Assembly (NCBI GenBank): GCA_023460975.1
Contig: JAEWOG010000013.1
Coordinates: forward strand, 1 to 40,615
Reading direction: 5' to 3'
DNA from: Actinomycetes bacterium
GTDB taxonomy: Bacteria; Actinomycetota; Actinomycetes; Propionibacteriales; Nocardioidaceae
Length of the DNA stretch: 40,615 nt
How positions within the stretch are numbered: the stretch's first letter is position 1; every line of letters begins with the position of its first letter. The notes under the pieces are model-generated. The model saw only the letters and a list, made by a program, of their open reading frames with translations, searched no databases and was not told where the DNA came from. The position numbers and the translations under genes are program-made. Positions 33,942 through 40,615 of the stretch are shown piece by piece.

Positions 33942-34589
33942 GTGCCGAAGAAGCCCGCATCGACTTCAGGCAGCCGCGAACGGATCGTCGCGGCGGCCAC
34001 GGAGCAGTTCGCCCGCCGCGGCTACGAGGCCACCAGCACCCGCGCTCTCGCGGAGGCGGTTGGCCTCAACATCGCCACCATCGCCTACCACGTCGGCAGC
34101 AAGGCCGACCTCTACCGCGAGGTGATGCGGGCCGCCCACACCGCACAGCGCGACGCCGTCACGACCGCCCTGACGGACCTTGCGGCCTGCGCCCCCACAC
34201 CGGAGGCGACGCGCCAGGGCCTGTACGACTTCGTCGACGCCTATCTGGACTTCTGCCTCACGCACCCCGAGGTGCCCGCGCTGTGGATGCGCCGCTGGCT
34301 GGACGACGGCGAAGACCTCGTCCCCATCGAGCAGGAGTTCGCCGGTCCCCTCGTCGCCGCTGTCGCCGAGCACGTCGGCGCCGTCCTGGCGCGAGCCGGA
34401 CTGGCCGACGACGTCGACCTGGAGATGGTCCTCTACTCGATCGTGTGGGCGACCCACTCCTTCAGCCGCGCGGGGTTCATCGACTCCTCCGGCACTCGGC
34501 AGCGAGCCTCCAGCATCGCGATGACCGACCGCTTCAGGCGCCACCTGCACCAGATCGTCGATGGCGCCGTACGCCCCGCCGTACGCTGA
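33942..34589 (+). CDS. TetR-family regulator of the FMO operon
   Basis: About 215 aa. An N-terminal helix-turn-helix (STRALAEAVGLNIATIAYHVGSKADLYREV) is followed by a helical ligand domain. It is divergent from the FMO operon, the usual arrangement for a local repressor. GTG 33942 has TATCGT 6 nt upstream and is probably leaderless; a GTG two codons earlier (33936) is in frame. The C-terminus is not related by eye to the regulator at 28709. Confidence 0.85.
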   Translation: MPKKPASTSGSRERIVAAATEQFARRGYEATSTRALAEAVGLNIATIAYHVGSKADLYREVMRAAHTAQRDAVTTALTDLAACAPTPEATRQGLYDFVDAYLDFCLTHPEVPALWMRRWLDDGEDLVPIEQEFAGPLVAAVAEHVGAVLARAGLADDVDLEMVLYSIVWATHSFSRAGFIDSSGTRQRASSIAMTDRFRRHLHQIVDGAVRPAVR

Positions 34590-34611
34590 CTCACCCGCTG
34601 CCCGGATCGCC

Positions 34612-35292
34612 TCAGGCGTCACCGCCCTCCGTCTGACTGGCTGACTCAGCGGCTGCGGCTGCCTCTGCCGCCCTCGCCAGCCACTTCGGCTCGGCTCCGT
34701 AGCGTTGCGGCTTGACGAGGCGCCCGGCCGCGGAGTCGGCCACCAACTCGACGAACCGGCGCTCGCGGGTGGCCTCCTGTTTGGCGCTGGTCACCCAGTG
34801 GATCGCCACTCGCCGATAGGACGCGGTCGCCACCTCCCAGAAGGCCGCCGCAGCAGGCACGGCCAGGAGTCGGGCCAGCAACGCCTCGTCGAACTGAGTG
34901 GGGTTCTCGAAGCTGTAGACGCCCGTGCGCTCGGGCGTGCGGGCCTCGTACGCGGCGATCCCGGCTGGCGTCATCAGGCCCTGGGCACGGAGCCGCTCGA
35001 CGTGGGCGACGTTGACGTTGCTCCAATGGCTGCCCTTGCGGCGCGGAGTCCACCGCTGGCGGCGCGAGTCGTCGTCGATGCGTTGCGACACCGAGTCGAT
35101 CCAGCCGAAGCACAGGGCGACCGGGACCGCCTCATCCCACGTGAGTCCCCGGTCTGCGACGTGCGCCTTGTGCAACCCCATCCACAACTCGGGGGCGCTG
35201 TCGTGGTGGGCCTCCAGCCAGGCTCGAAACTGCGCGGCGTCAGCGAAGAACGTCGCCGGCCGCTCCGGCGTGCCGCCGGGAGTGCCGATCAC
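34612..35292 (-). CDS. YdeI/OmpD-associated family protein
   Basis: The 226-aa cytosolic protein has the YdeI-family pattern: FRAWLEAHHDSAPELWMGL, ALCFGWIDSVSQRID and RWTPRRKGSHWS. The family is linked to stress or antimicrobial resistance in some bacteria, with no defined reaction. Start GTG 35292 is preceded by GAGG at 6 nt; a much longer upstream frame lacks family sequence. It is convergent with the TetR gene and divergent from the nuclease gene. Confidence 0.8.
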   Translation of the reverse strand: MIGTPGGTPERPATFFADAAQFRAWLEAHHDSAPELWMGLHKAHVADRGLTWDEAVPVALCFGWIDSVSQRIDDDSRRQRWTPRRKGSHWSNVNVAHVERLRAQGLMTPAGIAAYEARTPERTGVYSFENPTQFDEALLARLLAVPAAAAFWEVATASYRRVAIHWVTSAKQEATRERRFVELVADSAAGRLVKPQRYGAEPKWLARAAEAAAAAESASQTEGGDA

Positions 35293-35419
35293 GTCCAGCC
35301 TCGCAGGTTCATGCCGGCACTCTAGGTGTCGGGACCGACAACTTCGCTCGTTCGGCTGCGGACCGCGCCCACCCCGGGGGACCCTGAGGAGCTCGCTCAG
35401 CACGTCCCAAGGAACGACC

Positions 35420-36175
35420 ATGCACCTCGCCCGACCCGTCGCAACGCTCCTCGCGCTCGCCTTCACCGTTGTGGCTCTGAGCGCCGCTCCGGCCTCAGCG
35501 TTCGTCGACCGCGACTGCAGTGACTTCGCCACCCAGTGGGACGCACAGACGTTCTTCGTCGCGGCCGGCCCCGGGGATCCGCATCAGCTCGATTCCGACG
35601 GGGACGGGCTGGCGTGTGAGTCCCTGCCGTGCCCGTGCGCGGACCCGGCCACCTTCGTCGGCACCCCCACGCCGACGCCGACGACCACCCCGGTCCCCAC
35701 ACCGACCGTGGCCCCGACCCCGATCCCCACGGCGACTCCCACTCCCGAACCCACGCACACCGCCCGGCACCGCTGGGCCAGGATCGTGCGGGTCACCGAC
35801 GGCGACACCGTGGTCGTACGGTTCACCGGACGCCGCGAACACCCGGTCCGCATCATCGGGATCGACACCCCGGAGGTGTACGGCAAGAAGGAGTGCGGCG
35901 GCGCCGGGGCGTCCCGTCACATGACCCGGATGGCGCCCGTCGGTGCGCGCGTACGGCTCACGGACGACCCGAGTCAGGCGGACCGCGACCGATACGACCG
36001 CCTTCTGCGCTACGTCACCCGCAAGGGCCGCGACCTGGGGTTGGCCCAGATCAAGGCCGGGTGGGCTGAGGCGTACGTCTACGACGACGTCCCGTTCGCT
36101 CGCACGGCGAGCTACCAGCGGGCCCAGGAGCGGGCGAGCACCCGCCTGCGCGGCATGTGGAGCAGTTGCCGCTGA
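35420..36175 (+). CDS. Secreted Excalibur-domain SNase-like nuclease
   Basis: The 251-aa protein has a signal peptide (cleavage near APASA), an Excalibur calcium-binding motif (DSDGDGLACE at 58-67, flanked by Cys), a Pro/Thr linker (82-114) and a staphylococcal-nuclease-like domain (118-250). That domain includes RIIGIDTPEVYG (Arg144, Asp149, Glu152) and a DRYDRLLRYV helix with the second Arg. It should be an extracellular Ca-dependent nuclease. AAGGA lies 6 nt before ATG. Excalibur more often follows SNase, so the order here is inverted. Confidence 0.88.
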   Translation: MHLARPVATLLALAFTVVALSAAPASAFVDRDCSDFATQWDAQTFFVAAGPGDPHQLDSDGDGLACESLPCPCADPATFVGTPTPTPTTTPVPTPTVAPTPIPTATPTPEPTHTARHRWARIVRVTDGDTVVVRFTGRREHPVRIIGIDTPEVYGKKECGGAGASRHMTRMAPVGARVRLTDDPSQADRDRYDRLLRYVTRKGRDLGLAQIKAGWAEAYVYDDVPFARTASYQRAQERASTRLRGMWSSCR

Positions 36176-36196
36176 GGCGGGTCGCCGAGCAGTGAA

Positions 36197-36264
36197 CTGG
36201 TGCGGCGGCATCGGCACTTCTGCGCCGTCACAAGCATGCAGAAGTGCCGATCAGGGCGCACCAG
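36197..36264. terminator. Long imperfect hairpin between convergent nuclease and DoxX genes
   Basis: Two 27-nt arms (36197-36223 and 36238-36264) pair with 14 bp perfect next to a 14-nt loop (GCACTTCTGC and its inverse), a short mismatch patch, and 8 bp outer pairing (CTGGTGCG/CGCACCAG). Located right after the nuclease stop, it may terminate both directions. Confidence 0.6.
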
Positions 36265-36289
36265 ATGCCCTCGGCTGCCCCAATTTGGG

Positions 36290-36655
36290 TCAGAAGCCGA
36301 CGATCAGGCGCCCGATCCCCACGAACAGCGAGAGCAGGCCCAGCACCAGCGCGGGCGCGACCGGCTCCTTGCGCTTGGCGTGCACCAGCACGGCGCCGAC
36401 CATCGTGCCCGCCAGCGCCAGCGCGGCGATCGGGGACAGGACCGGCGCGACGTCGACCAGGGGCGGCAGGATCAGGCCGATGGCGCCGAGGACCTCGGCG
36501 ATGCCGATGACCTTGATCATGGCCGGGGAGAAGTCCTCGGCCCATCCCATGCCACCGGCGACGATGTCCTCCTTGGACTTGGTCGCCTTCATCGCGCCTG
36601 CGCCCAGGAAGGCGAGAGCGAGCAGGCCGGCGACGATCCACAGTGCGATGTTCAT
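36290..36655 (-). CDS. DoxX-family membrane protein
   Basis: The 121-aa protein has four hydrophobic helices, with the DoxX-type GAGAMKATKSKE after the first and IGIAEVLGAIGLIL in the second. DoxX proteins are small membrane proteins sometimes linked to thiol or sulfur redox stress, but their activity is unclear. GGAG lies 6 nt before ATG. It is divergent from the MarR gene, and GTTCAAGT words occur near both promoters, so that regulator probably controls it. Confidence 0.85.
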   Translation of the reverse strand: MNIALWIVAGLLALAFLGAGAMKATKSKEDIVAGGMGWAEDFSPAMIKVIGIAEVLGAIGLILPPLVDVAPVLSPIAALALAGTMVGAVLVHAKRKEPVAPALVLGLLSLFVGIGRLIVGF

Positions 36656-36676
36656 GACGGACTCCTGAGTTGTTGT

Positions 36677-36693
36677 GAGTTCAAGTTCAACTC
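36677..36693. promoter_or_regulatory. Candidate MarR operator at the DoxX promoter
   Basis: GAGTTCAAGTTCAACTC has inverted GAGTT/AACTC arms around a centre with GTTCAAGTT. The GTTCAAGT word recurs in the site at 36739, on the MarR side of the same divergent region. Confidence 0.5.
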
Positions 36694-36738
36694 CTCAACG
36701 GCGACCCCTCCCGCCTCATTCCCGTTCGGCACCACTTT

Positions 36739-36752
36739 CTTGATTGTTCAAG
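36739..36752. promoter_or_regulatory. Candidate MarR operator at the MarR promoter
   Basis: CTTGATTGTTCAAG is a 5-nt-arm inverted repeat (CTTGA/TCAAG) just upstream of the TAGGCT -10 box of the MarR gene, suited to autorepression. Confidence 0.55.
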
Positions 36753-36769
36753 TGACCTAGGCTGGTCCC

Positions 36770-37252
36770 GTGGAGCCCGACTCGCCCGACGTACGGTGGC
36801 TCACGCCTGACGAGCGCCGGGCGTGGATGGCCACGGCGGCGCTGTTCGTACGCCTCCCCGCCGCCCTGGACTCGCAACTCCAGCGCGACGCCGGACTCAC
36901 CTTCTTCGAATACATGGTCCTCGTGGCACTGTCCGAGGCCCCGGACCGGCGGCTGCAGATGTCCGACCTGGCCGAGCTCGCCTCGGCGTCGCTGTCGCGT
37001 CTGTCGCATGCGGCCTCCCGACTGGAGAAGCAGGGCTTCCTCTCGCGATGCCGCGTACCCGGGGCAGGGCGGCGTACGGTCGCCACCCTGACCGACGCGG
37101 GGTTCGCGAAGGTCGTCGCCGCCGCGCCCGGCCACGTGGAGCACGTACGAGACCTGCTCATCGACCGCCTGTCCCCCGCCGAGCTCGCGGTCCTCGCTCG
37201 CGCGGGCGACGCGGTCATGAACGCCCTGGGCGAAGGCTGCCCGCGGGACTGA
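36770..37252 (+). CDS. MarR-family regulator
   Basis: The 160-aa winged-helix protein has the MarR layout: FFEYMVLVALSEAP, recognition helix MSDLAELASASLSRLSHAASRLEKQGF and wing RCRVPGAGRRTVATLTDAG. GTG 36770 has TAGGCT 6 nt upstream, so it is leaderless. It is divergent from DoxX, likely its target, and should respond to a phenolic or oxidant signal, though the ligand is not visible. Confidence 0.9.
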   Translation: MEPDSPDVRWLTPDERRAWMATAALFVRLPAALDSQLQRDAGLTFFEYMVLVALSEAPDRRLQMSDLAELASASLSRLSHAASRLEKQGFLSRCRVPGAGRRTVATLTDAGFAKVVAAAPGHVEHVRDLLIDRLSPAELAVLARAGDAVMNALGEGCPRD

Positions 37253-37269
37253 GTCCCCGCTGGTGCGCC

Positions 37270-37701
37270 TCAGAGGCCGCTGAGGTCGTCGGGCACCACG
37301 AACTCGTCGGGATCGTCGTTGGTCAGCGCGTCGGGGTCGCGGCGCACCGGCAGGTTCTCGAGCGCGATCTTGACCAGCAGCACCCGGCTGGCCTCGACGA
37401 CGCGGCGCTTCATCCGACCGCCACCAGCCTCACCCAGCGGCGAGGCGATCGCTGCCTCGATCTGGTCGTCGGTGAAGGTGGCACGCGTCCCCGCGGCGAC
37501 CTCGACGTCGGGCAGGGCCGCGAACACGGGCAGGATCTGGTCACCGAGACCCGCGAGCACCTGGTAGCGCTCGAACTTGCTGAGCGCCTGCCACGCCTCC
37601 TCGGGGTCTGCCTTGCGACGCCGCAGGCCACCGCTCTGAGCGGCGACCACCTTGGCGGCCCCCGTGAGCGCCACGGTCATCTCGTGCTCGGTGAAACGCA
37701 T
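37270..37701 (-). CDS. Unrecognised small acidic-C-terminus protein
   Basis: About 143 aa, not assigned to any family. It is soluble, opens MRFTEHEMTVALTGAAKVVAA, has a Lys/Arg-rich patch LRRRKADPEEAWQALSKFERYQVL and ends in a DDPDEFVVPDD acidic stretch. The start at ATG 37701 is favoured; a GTG at 37719 is in frame. It is convergent with MarR, 17 bp apart. Confidence 0.6.
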   Translation of the reverse strand: MRFTEHEMTVALTGAAKVVAAQSGGLRRRKADPEEAWQALSKFERYQVLAGLGDQILPVFAALPDVEVAAGTRATFTDDQIEAAIASPLGEAGGGRMKRRVVEASRVLLVKIALENLPVRRDPDALTNDDPDEFVVPDDLSGL

Positions 37702-37743
37702 GGAACCAGTCTGGCCCACCGCGCCACGATCAGCCGAGAGGGG

Positions 37744-38202
37744 TCACCCTGCGCAGGCGACCCGGAGCGTCGAGCGCTCGGCCACCGTCATCGCGTCGGT
37801 GGGCAAAGTGCACACGTACGCAGTGAGGTCGGGCGCGGCGCTGACCTCGTCGTAGGCGGCGTCGAAGGCGGGCAGCACCTTGGGGCAGGCGTACGTGAGA
37901 CCGATCCGAGTCACGCCACTGCCCTCGAGGTCGCCACCCAGCGCCAGCGCCACCTTCCAGGGCCCGGCCTTGGTGCGCTCGCAGTCCTCGAGCGCCTGCG
38001 CGACCGCGGCGTCGAAGTCGTACCCGTCGAAGCCGAGCTCGTCGCTGAGGTCCATGCGCCACTGCTTCTCGATCTGCGTCTGCGCCTGCGCTGACGACAG
38101 TTCGGCGCCACCCGCCGACTCGCTGTCCTCAGCCTCAGCGCCGCATCCGACGAGCAGGACTGCGAGGGCGGCAACGAGGACGGCGCGGGCGACGGGACGC
38201 AT
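37744..38202 (-). CDS. Small secreted lipoprotein, function unknown
   Basis: The 152-aa protein has a lipoprotein signal with lipobox LLVGC (Cys20). The mature part is soluble, with SSAQAQTQIEKQWRMDLSDE and cysteines in LEDC, YACPK, YVCTL and VACAG that could form disulfides. TAGGGT lies 7 nt before ATG 38202, so it is leaderless. I cannot name a family. Confidence 0.8.
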   Translation of the reverse strand: MRPVARAVLVAALAVLLVGCGAEAEDSESAGGAELSSAQAQTQIEKQWRMDLSDELGFDGYDFDAAVAQALEDCERTKAGPWKVALALGGDLEGSGVTRIGLTYACPKVLPAFDAAYDEVSAAPDLTAYVCTLPTDAMTVAERSTLRVACAG

Positions 38203-38307
38203 GCATTCGACCCTAGTTACTTCCCGGTAGGTTGCACACTTCGAACCCGGTGATCGCGGCGTGATCCTCACCTCATGCCGCGAGTACGCCCCACCCGAGG
38301 AAGTGCC

Positions 38308-39168
38308 ATGACCGAGACGCCCGACGCCTGCTACGTCCCCCTGTCCAGCCGTACGGATGACTCCGGCCGCCGTACGGAGGAGTTCCTCGCCACCCCCCAC
38401 ACGGCCAGCGCGTGGAACGGAGCCGACCAGCACGGCGGCCCCGTGGCCGCGCTGCTCACCCGCGCGCTCGAGCAGTGCGAGGCGCGTGAGCAGACCCGAC
38501 TGAGCCGCATCACGGTCGAGATCCTCGGCGGCGTGCCCGTCGGCGAGGTTGCCCTCACCGCGTGGGTCGAGCGGCCGGGCCGGCGCATCGAACTGATCCG
38601 CGCCGAGATGTCCGCCGCCGGCCCCGACGGGCAACGCCGTACGGTCGCGGCGGCGTCCGCGTGGCGCCTGCGCACCACACCGACCGAGGAGGCACTCACC
38701 CACGCCGAGTCGCCGCTGCCTCCCGCACCGTCCCAGGACGCGCCCGGCAACGGAGCCAGTGTCCTGCCGAAGCCGTGGCAGGCGGGCTTCGTCCTCGCTC
38801 TCGACTGGCACCCGTGCGAACTGCCGGGTGCCGCCGGGGGTCCGAGCGGGGCGTGGCTGCGGATGCGGCACCCCCTTGTGGCGGGCGAGGAGACCACGCC
38901 GACCCAGCGCGCCATGGCAGTCGCGGACACCGCCAACGGCGTGGGCGCGCGCATCGACACCCGGCAGTTCACCTTCCTCAACACCGAGTTGACCGTCCAC
39001 CTCTACGAGCCACCGACCGGCGTCTGGGTGGGCCTGCGTGCCGAGACCTCAGCGGGGCGCGACGGCGTCGGACTGAGCGCGGGGACCCTGCACAGCGCGT
39101 CCGGCCCGATCGGTCGGGTCTCCCAAAATCTTCTGGTCGAACGTCGCAGAACTGCTACTGGCGGGTAA
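38308..39168 (+). CDS. Acyl-CoA thioesterase-like (TesB-type double hotdog) protein
   Basis: The 286-aa protein has an N-terminal WNGADQHGGPVAALLTRALE segment and a second half with DTANGVGARIDTRQFTFLNTELTVHL, as in the actinobacterial TesB/4HBT-3 thioesterase-like family. It should hydrolyse an acyl-CoA, or bind one without hydrolysis. GAGGAA lies 5 nt before ATG 38308. The next gene, an acyl-CoA dehydrogenase, starts 58 bp downstream, consistent with fatty-acid or lipid catabolism. Confidence 0.8.
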   Translation: MTETPDACYVPLSSRTDDSGRRTEEFLATPHTASAWNGADQHGGPVAALLTRALEQCEAREQTRLSRITVEILGGVPVGEVALTAWVERPGRRIELIRAEMSAAGPDGQRRTVAAASAWRLRTTPTEEALTHAESPLPPAPSQDAPGNGASVLPKPWQAGFVLALDWHPCELPGAAGGPSGAWLRMRHPLVAGEETTPTQRAMAVADTANGVGARIDTRQFTFLNTELTVHLYEPPTGVWVGLRAETSAGRDGVGLSAGTLHSASGPIGRVSQNLLVERRRTATGG

Positions 39169-39226
39169 CATCGGTGCGTACGCTGCCCCGCAGCACCCCG
39201 TCCGACACACAAGGAGACCGCGGGCC

Positions 39227-40615
39227 GTGAGCCACTACAAGTCCAACCTGCGCGACATCGAGTTCAACCTCTTCGAGCTCCTGGGACGCGACGACGTCCT
39301 GGGCAAGGGCCCCTTCAGCGAGGTGGACGGCGAGGCCGCCCGCGAGATCCTCGCCGAGGTCGAGCGCCTCACCCGCACCGACATCGCGGCGTCGTACGTC
39401 TCCTCGGACCGCAACCCGCCGGTCTTCGACCCGACCACCCACAGCGCGCCGCTGCCCGAGGACTTCAAGGCGAGTTACCGCGCCTGGATGGACGCGGAGT
39501 TCTGGCGCATCGGCATCCCCGAGGCCCTGGGTGGCACCCCCGCCACCCCGTCGCTGCTGTGGGCGACCAACGAGATGCTGCTGGGCGCCAACGCGCCGGT
39601 GTGGATGTACTCGATGGGCCCCTTCTGCGGCGCGCTGGTCTCCAAGAACGCCAACGGCGTCAAGAGCCAGGAGCGTCTCGGCGAGATCGTCATCGAGCGC
39701 GGATGGGGCTCGACGATGGTCCTCACCGAGCCCGACGCGGGCTCCGACGTCGGCGCCGGCCGCTCCAAGGCCACCCCCAACGACGACGGCTCGTGGAACG
39801 TCACCGGCGTCAAGCGGTTCATCACCTCCGCCGAGCACGACCTCGAGGAGAACATCCTCCACCTCGTGCTGGCGCGCCCCGAGGGCGTCGAGGGCGCCGG
39901 CGGCCCCGGCACCAAGGGCCTGAGCCTGTTCCTCGTGCCCAAGTGGCACTTCGATCCCGAGACTGGCGAGCTGACCGGCGAGCGCAACGGCGTGTACGTC
40001 ACCAACGTCGAGCACAAGATGGGTCTCAAGGTATCCAACACCTGCGAGCTCACGTTCGGCGACCCCCAGGTCGGCGGCGGCGAGCCCGCCAAGGGCTGGC
40101 TGATGGGCGAGATCCACGACGGCATCGCGCAGATGTTCCAGGTCATCGAGAACGCCCGCATGATGGTCGGCACCAAGGCCATCGCGACCCTCTCGACCGG
40201 CTACCTCAACGCCCTCGACTACGCCAAGGAGCGCGTCCAGGGCGCCGACCTGACCCAGGCCGCCGACAAGACCGCGCCCCGCGTCACGATCACCCACCAC
40301 CCCGACGTGCGCCGTTCGCTGATGACGCAGAAGTCGTTCGCCGAGGCGATGCGCGCGCTGGTGCTCTACACCGCCACCTGGCAGGACCAGGTCATGCTGG
40401 CCGAGCACGCCGGCACCGCCGACTCCGACGAGGCCAGCCTCGCCGCCGCGGTCAACGACCTGCTGCTCCCGATCGTCAAGGGCTACGGCTCCGAGCGCTC
40501 GTGGGTCCTGCTGGGCACCGAGTCGCTGCAGACCTTCGGCGGCTCCGGCTTCCTGCAGGAGTACCCGATCGAGCAGTACGTCCGCGACGCCAAGATCGAC
40601 ACCCTCTACGAGGGC
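39227..40615 (+). CDS. fadE5: FadE5-like acyl-CoA dehydrogenase, 3' end outside window
   Basis: The first 463 codons of a large acyl-CoA dehydrogenase (FadE5 is about 610 aa). It starts SHYKSNLRDIEFNLFELLG, as in FadE5/Rv0244c as I recall it, with DRNPPVFDPTTH, the FAD/substrate segment MVLTEPDAGSDVGAG, RFITSAEHD and VTNVEHKMGLKVS. The catalytic base region lies near or beyond the window end. AAGGAG is 10 nt before GTG 39227. FadE5-type enzymes do the first step of beta-oxidation with broad chain-length range. Confidence 0.9.
   Translation, partial: MSHYKSNLRDIEFNLFELLGRDDVLGKGPFSEVDGEAAREILAEVERLTRTDIAASYVSSDRNPPVFDPTTHSAPLPEDFKASYRAWMDAEFWRIGIPEALGGTPATPSLLWATNEMLLGANAPVWMYSMGPFCGALVSKNANGVKSQERLGEIVIERGWGSTMVLTEPDAGSDVGAGRSKATPNDDGSWNVTGVKRFITSAEHDLEENILHLVLARPEGVEGAGGPGTKGLSLFLVPKWHFDPETGELTGERNGVYVTNVEHKMGLKVSNTCELTFGDPQVGGGEPAKGWLMGEIHDGIAQMFQVIENARMMVGTKAIATLSTGYLNALDYAKERVQGADLTQAADKTAPRVTITHHPDVRRSLMTQKSFAEAMRALVLYTATWQDQVMLAEHAGTADSDEASLAAAVNDLLLPIVKGYGSERSWVLLGTESLQTFGGSGFLQEYPIEQYVRDAKIDTLYEG

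Noticed and set aside
34925..35419. Upstream extension of the nuclease gene
   Set aside because: The signal peptide and AAGGA site fix the start at 35420.

Overview
The window comes from a high-GC actinobacterium. The evidence is strong GC bias, many GTG starts, a mycobacterial-type CYP51 locus, a FadE5-type acyl-CoA dehydrogenase, a 13E12/DUF222 HNH protein, KstR-type operators and several apparently leaderless promoters. Gene content and the secreted Pro/Thr-linker proteins suggest a Nocardioidaceae-like organism (Nocardioides or a relative), but that assignment is inference. I see no rRNA, tRNA, CRISPR array or insertion sequence.

Layout. 1-3.3 kb: two divergent exported proteins, a coiled-coil protein with a Pro/Thr tail that runs off the left edge, and a repeat-containing secreted protein broken by a frameshift. 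3.3-4.5 kb: a PAP2-family membrane enzyme. 4.5-8.4 kb: a three-gene ABC importer (thiB-thiP-ATPase) behind a TPP riboswitch. 8.5-12.9 kb: a giant secreted protein with FN3-like and Ig-like modules. 13-15.8 kb: an esterase, a GNAT acetyltransferase and a DUF222-HNH protein, followed by palindromic repeats.

15.9-29.3 kb is the most interesting part, all on the minus strand. An eleven-gene array runs leftward: TetR, CYP123-like P450, SDR, CYP51, ferredoxin, NTF2-like protein, aldehyde dehydrogenase, SDR, 3-hydroxyisobutyrate-dehydrogenase-like protein, carboxymuconolactone-decarboxylase-like protein and an unrecognised 406-aa protein. Most junctions overlap by 1-4 nt. It continues into an OYE-type flavoenzyme, a DapB-like dehydrogenase and an MBL-fold hydrolase; the OYE and DapB-like genes each carry a KstR-type palindrome over the promoter. 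From memory, the core matches the M. tuberculosis Rv0763c-Rv0771 neighbourhood, but there it is split into two divergent halves. The likely theme is oxidation of a sterol or steroid-like lipid: P450 hydroxylation with a dedicated ferredoxin, then alcohol and aldehyde oxidation. The substrate cannot be read from the sequence. A palindromic repeat family has inserted at gene ends in this operon and is translated as extra Ser/Thr/Gly/Val/Glu tails.

29.4-40.6 kb: a possible hemerythrin-like protein; an FMO-SDR-MFS operon with a divergent TetR; a YdeI-family protein; a secreted Excalibur-nuclease; a DoxX/MarR divergent pair; a small unknown protein; a lipoprotein; an acyl-CoA thioesterase-like protein; and the first 463 codons of a FadE5-like acyl-CoA dehydrogenase.
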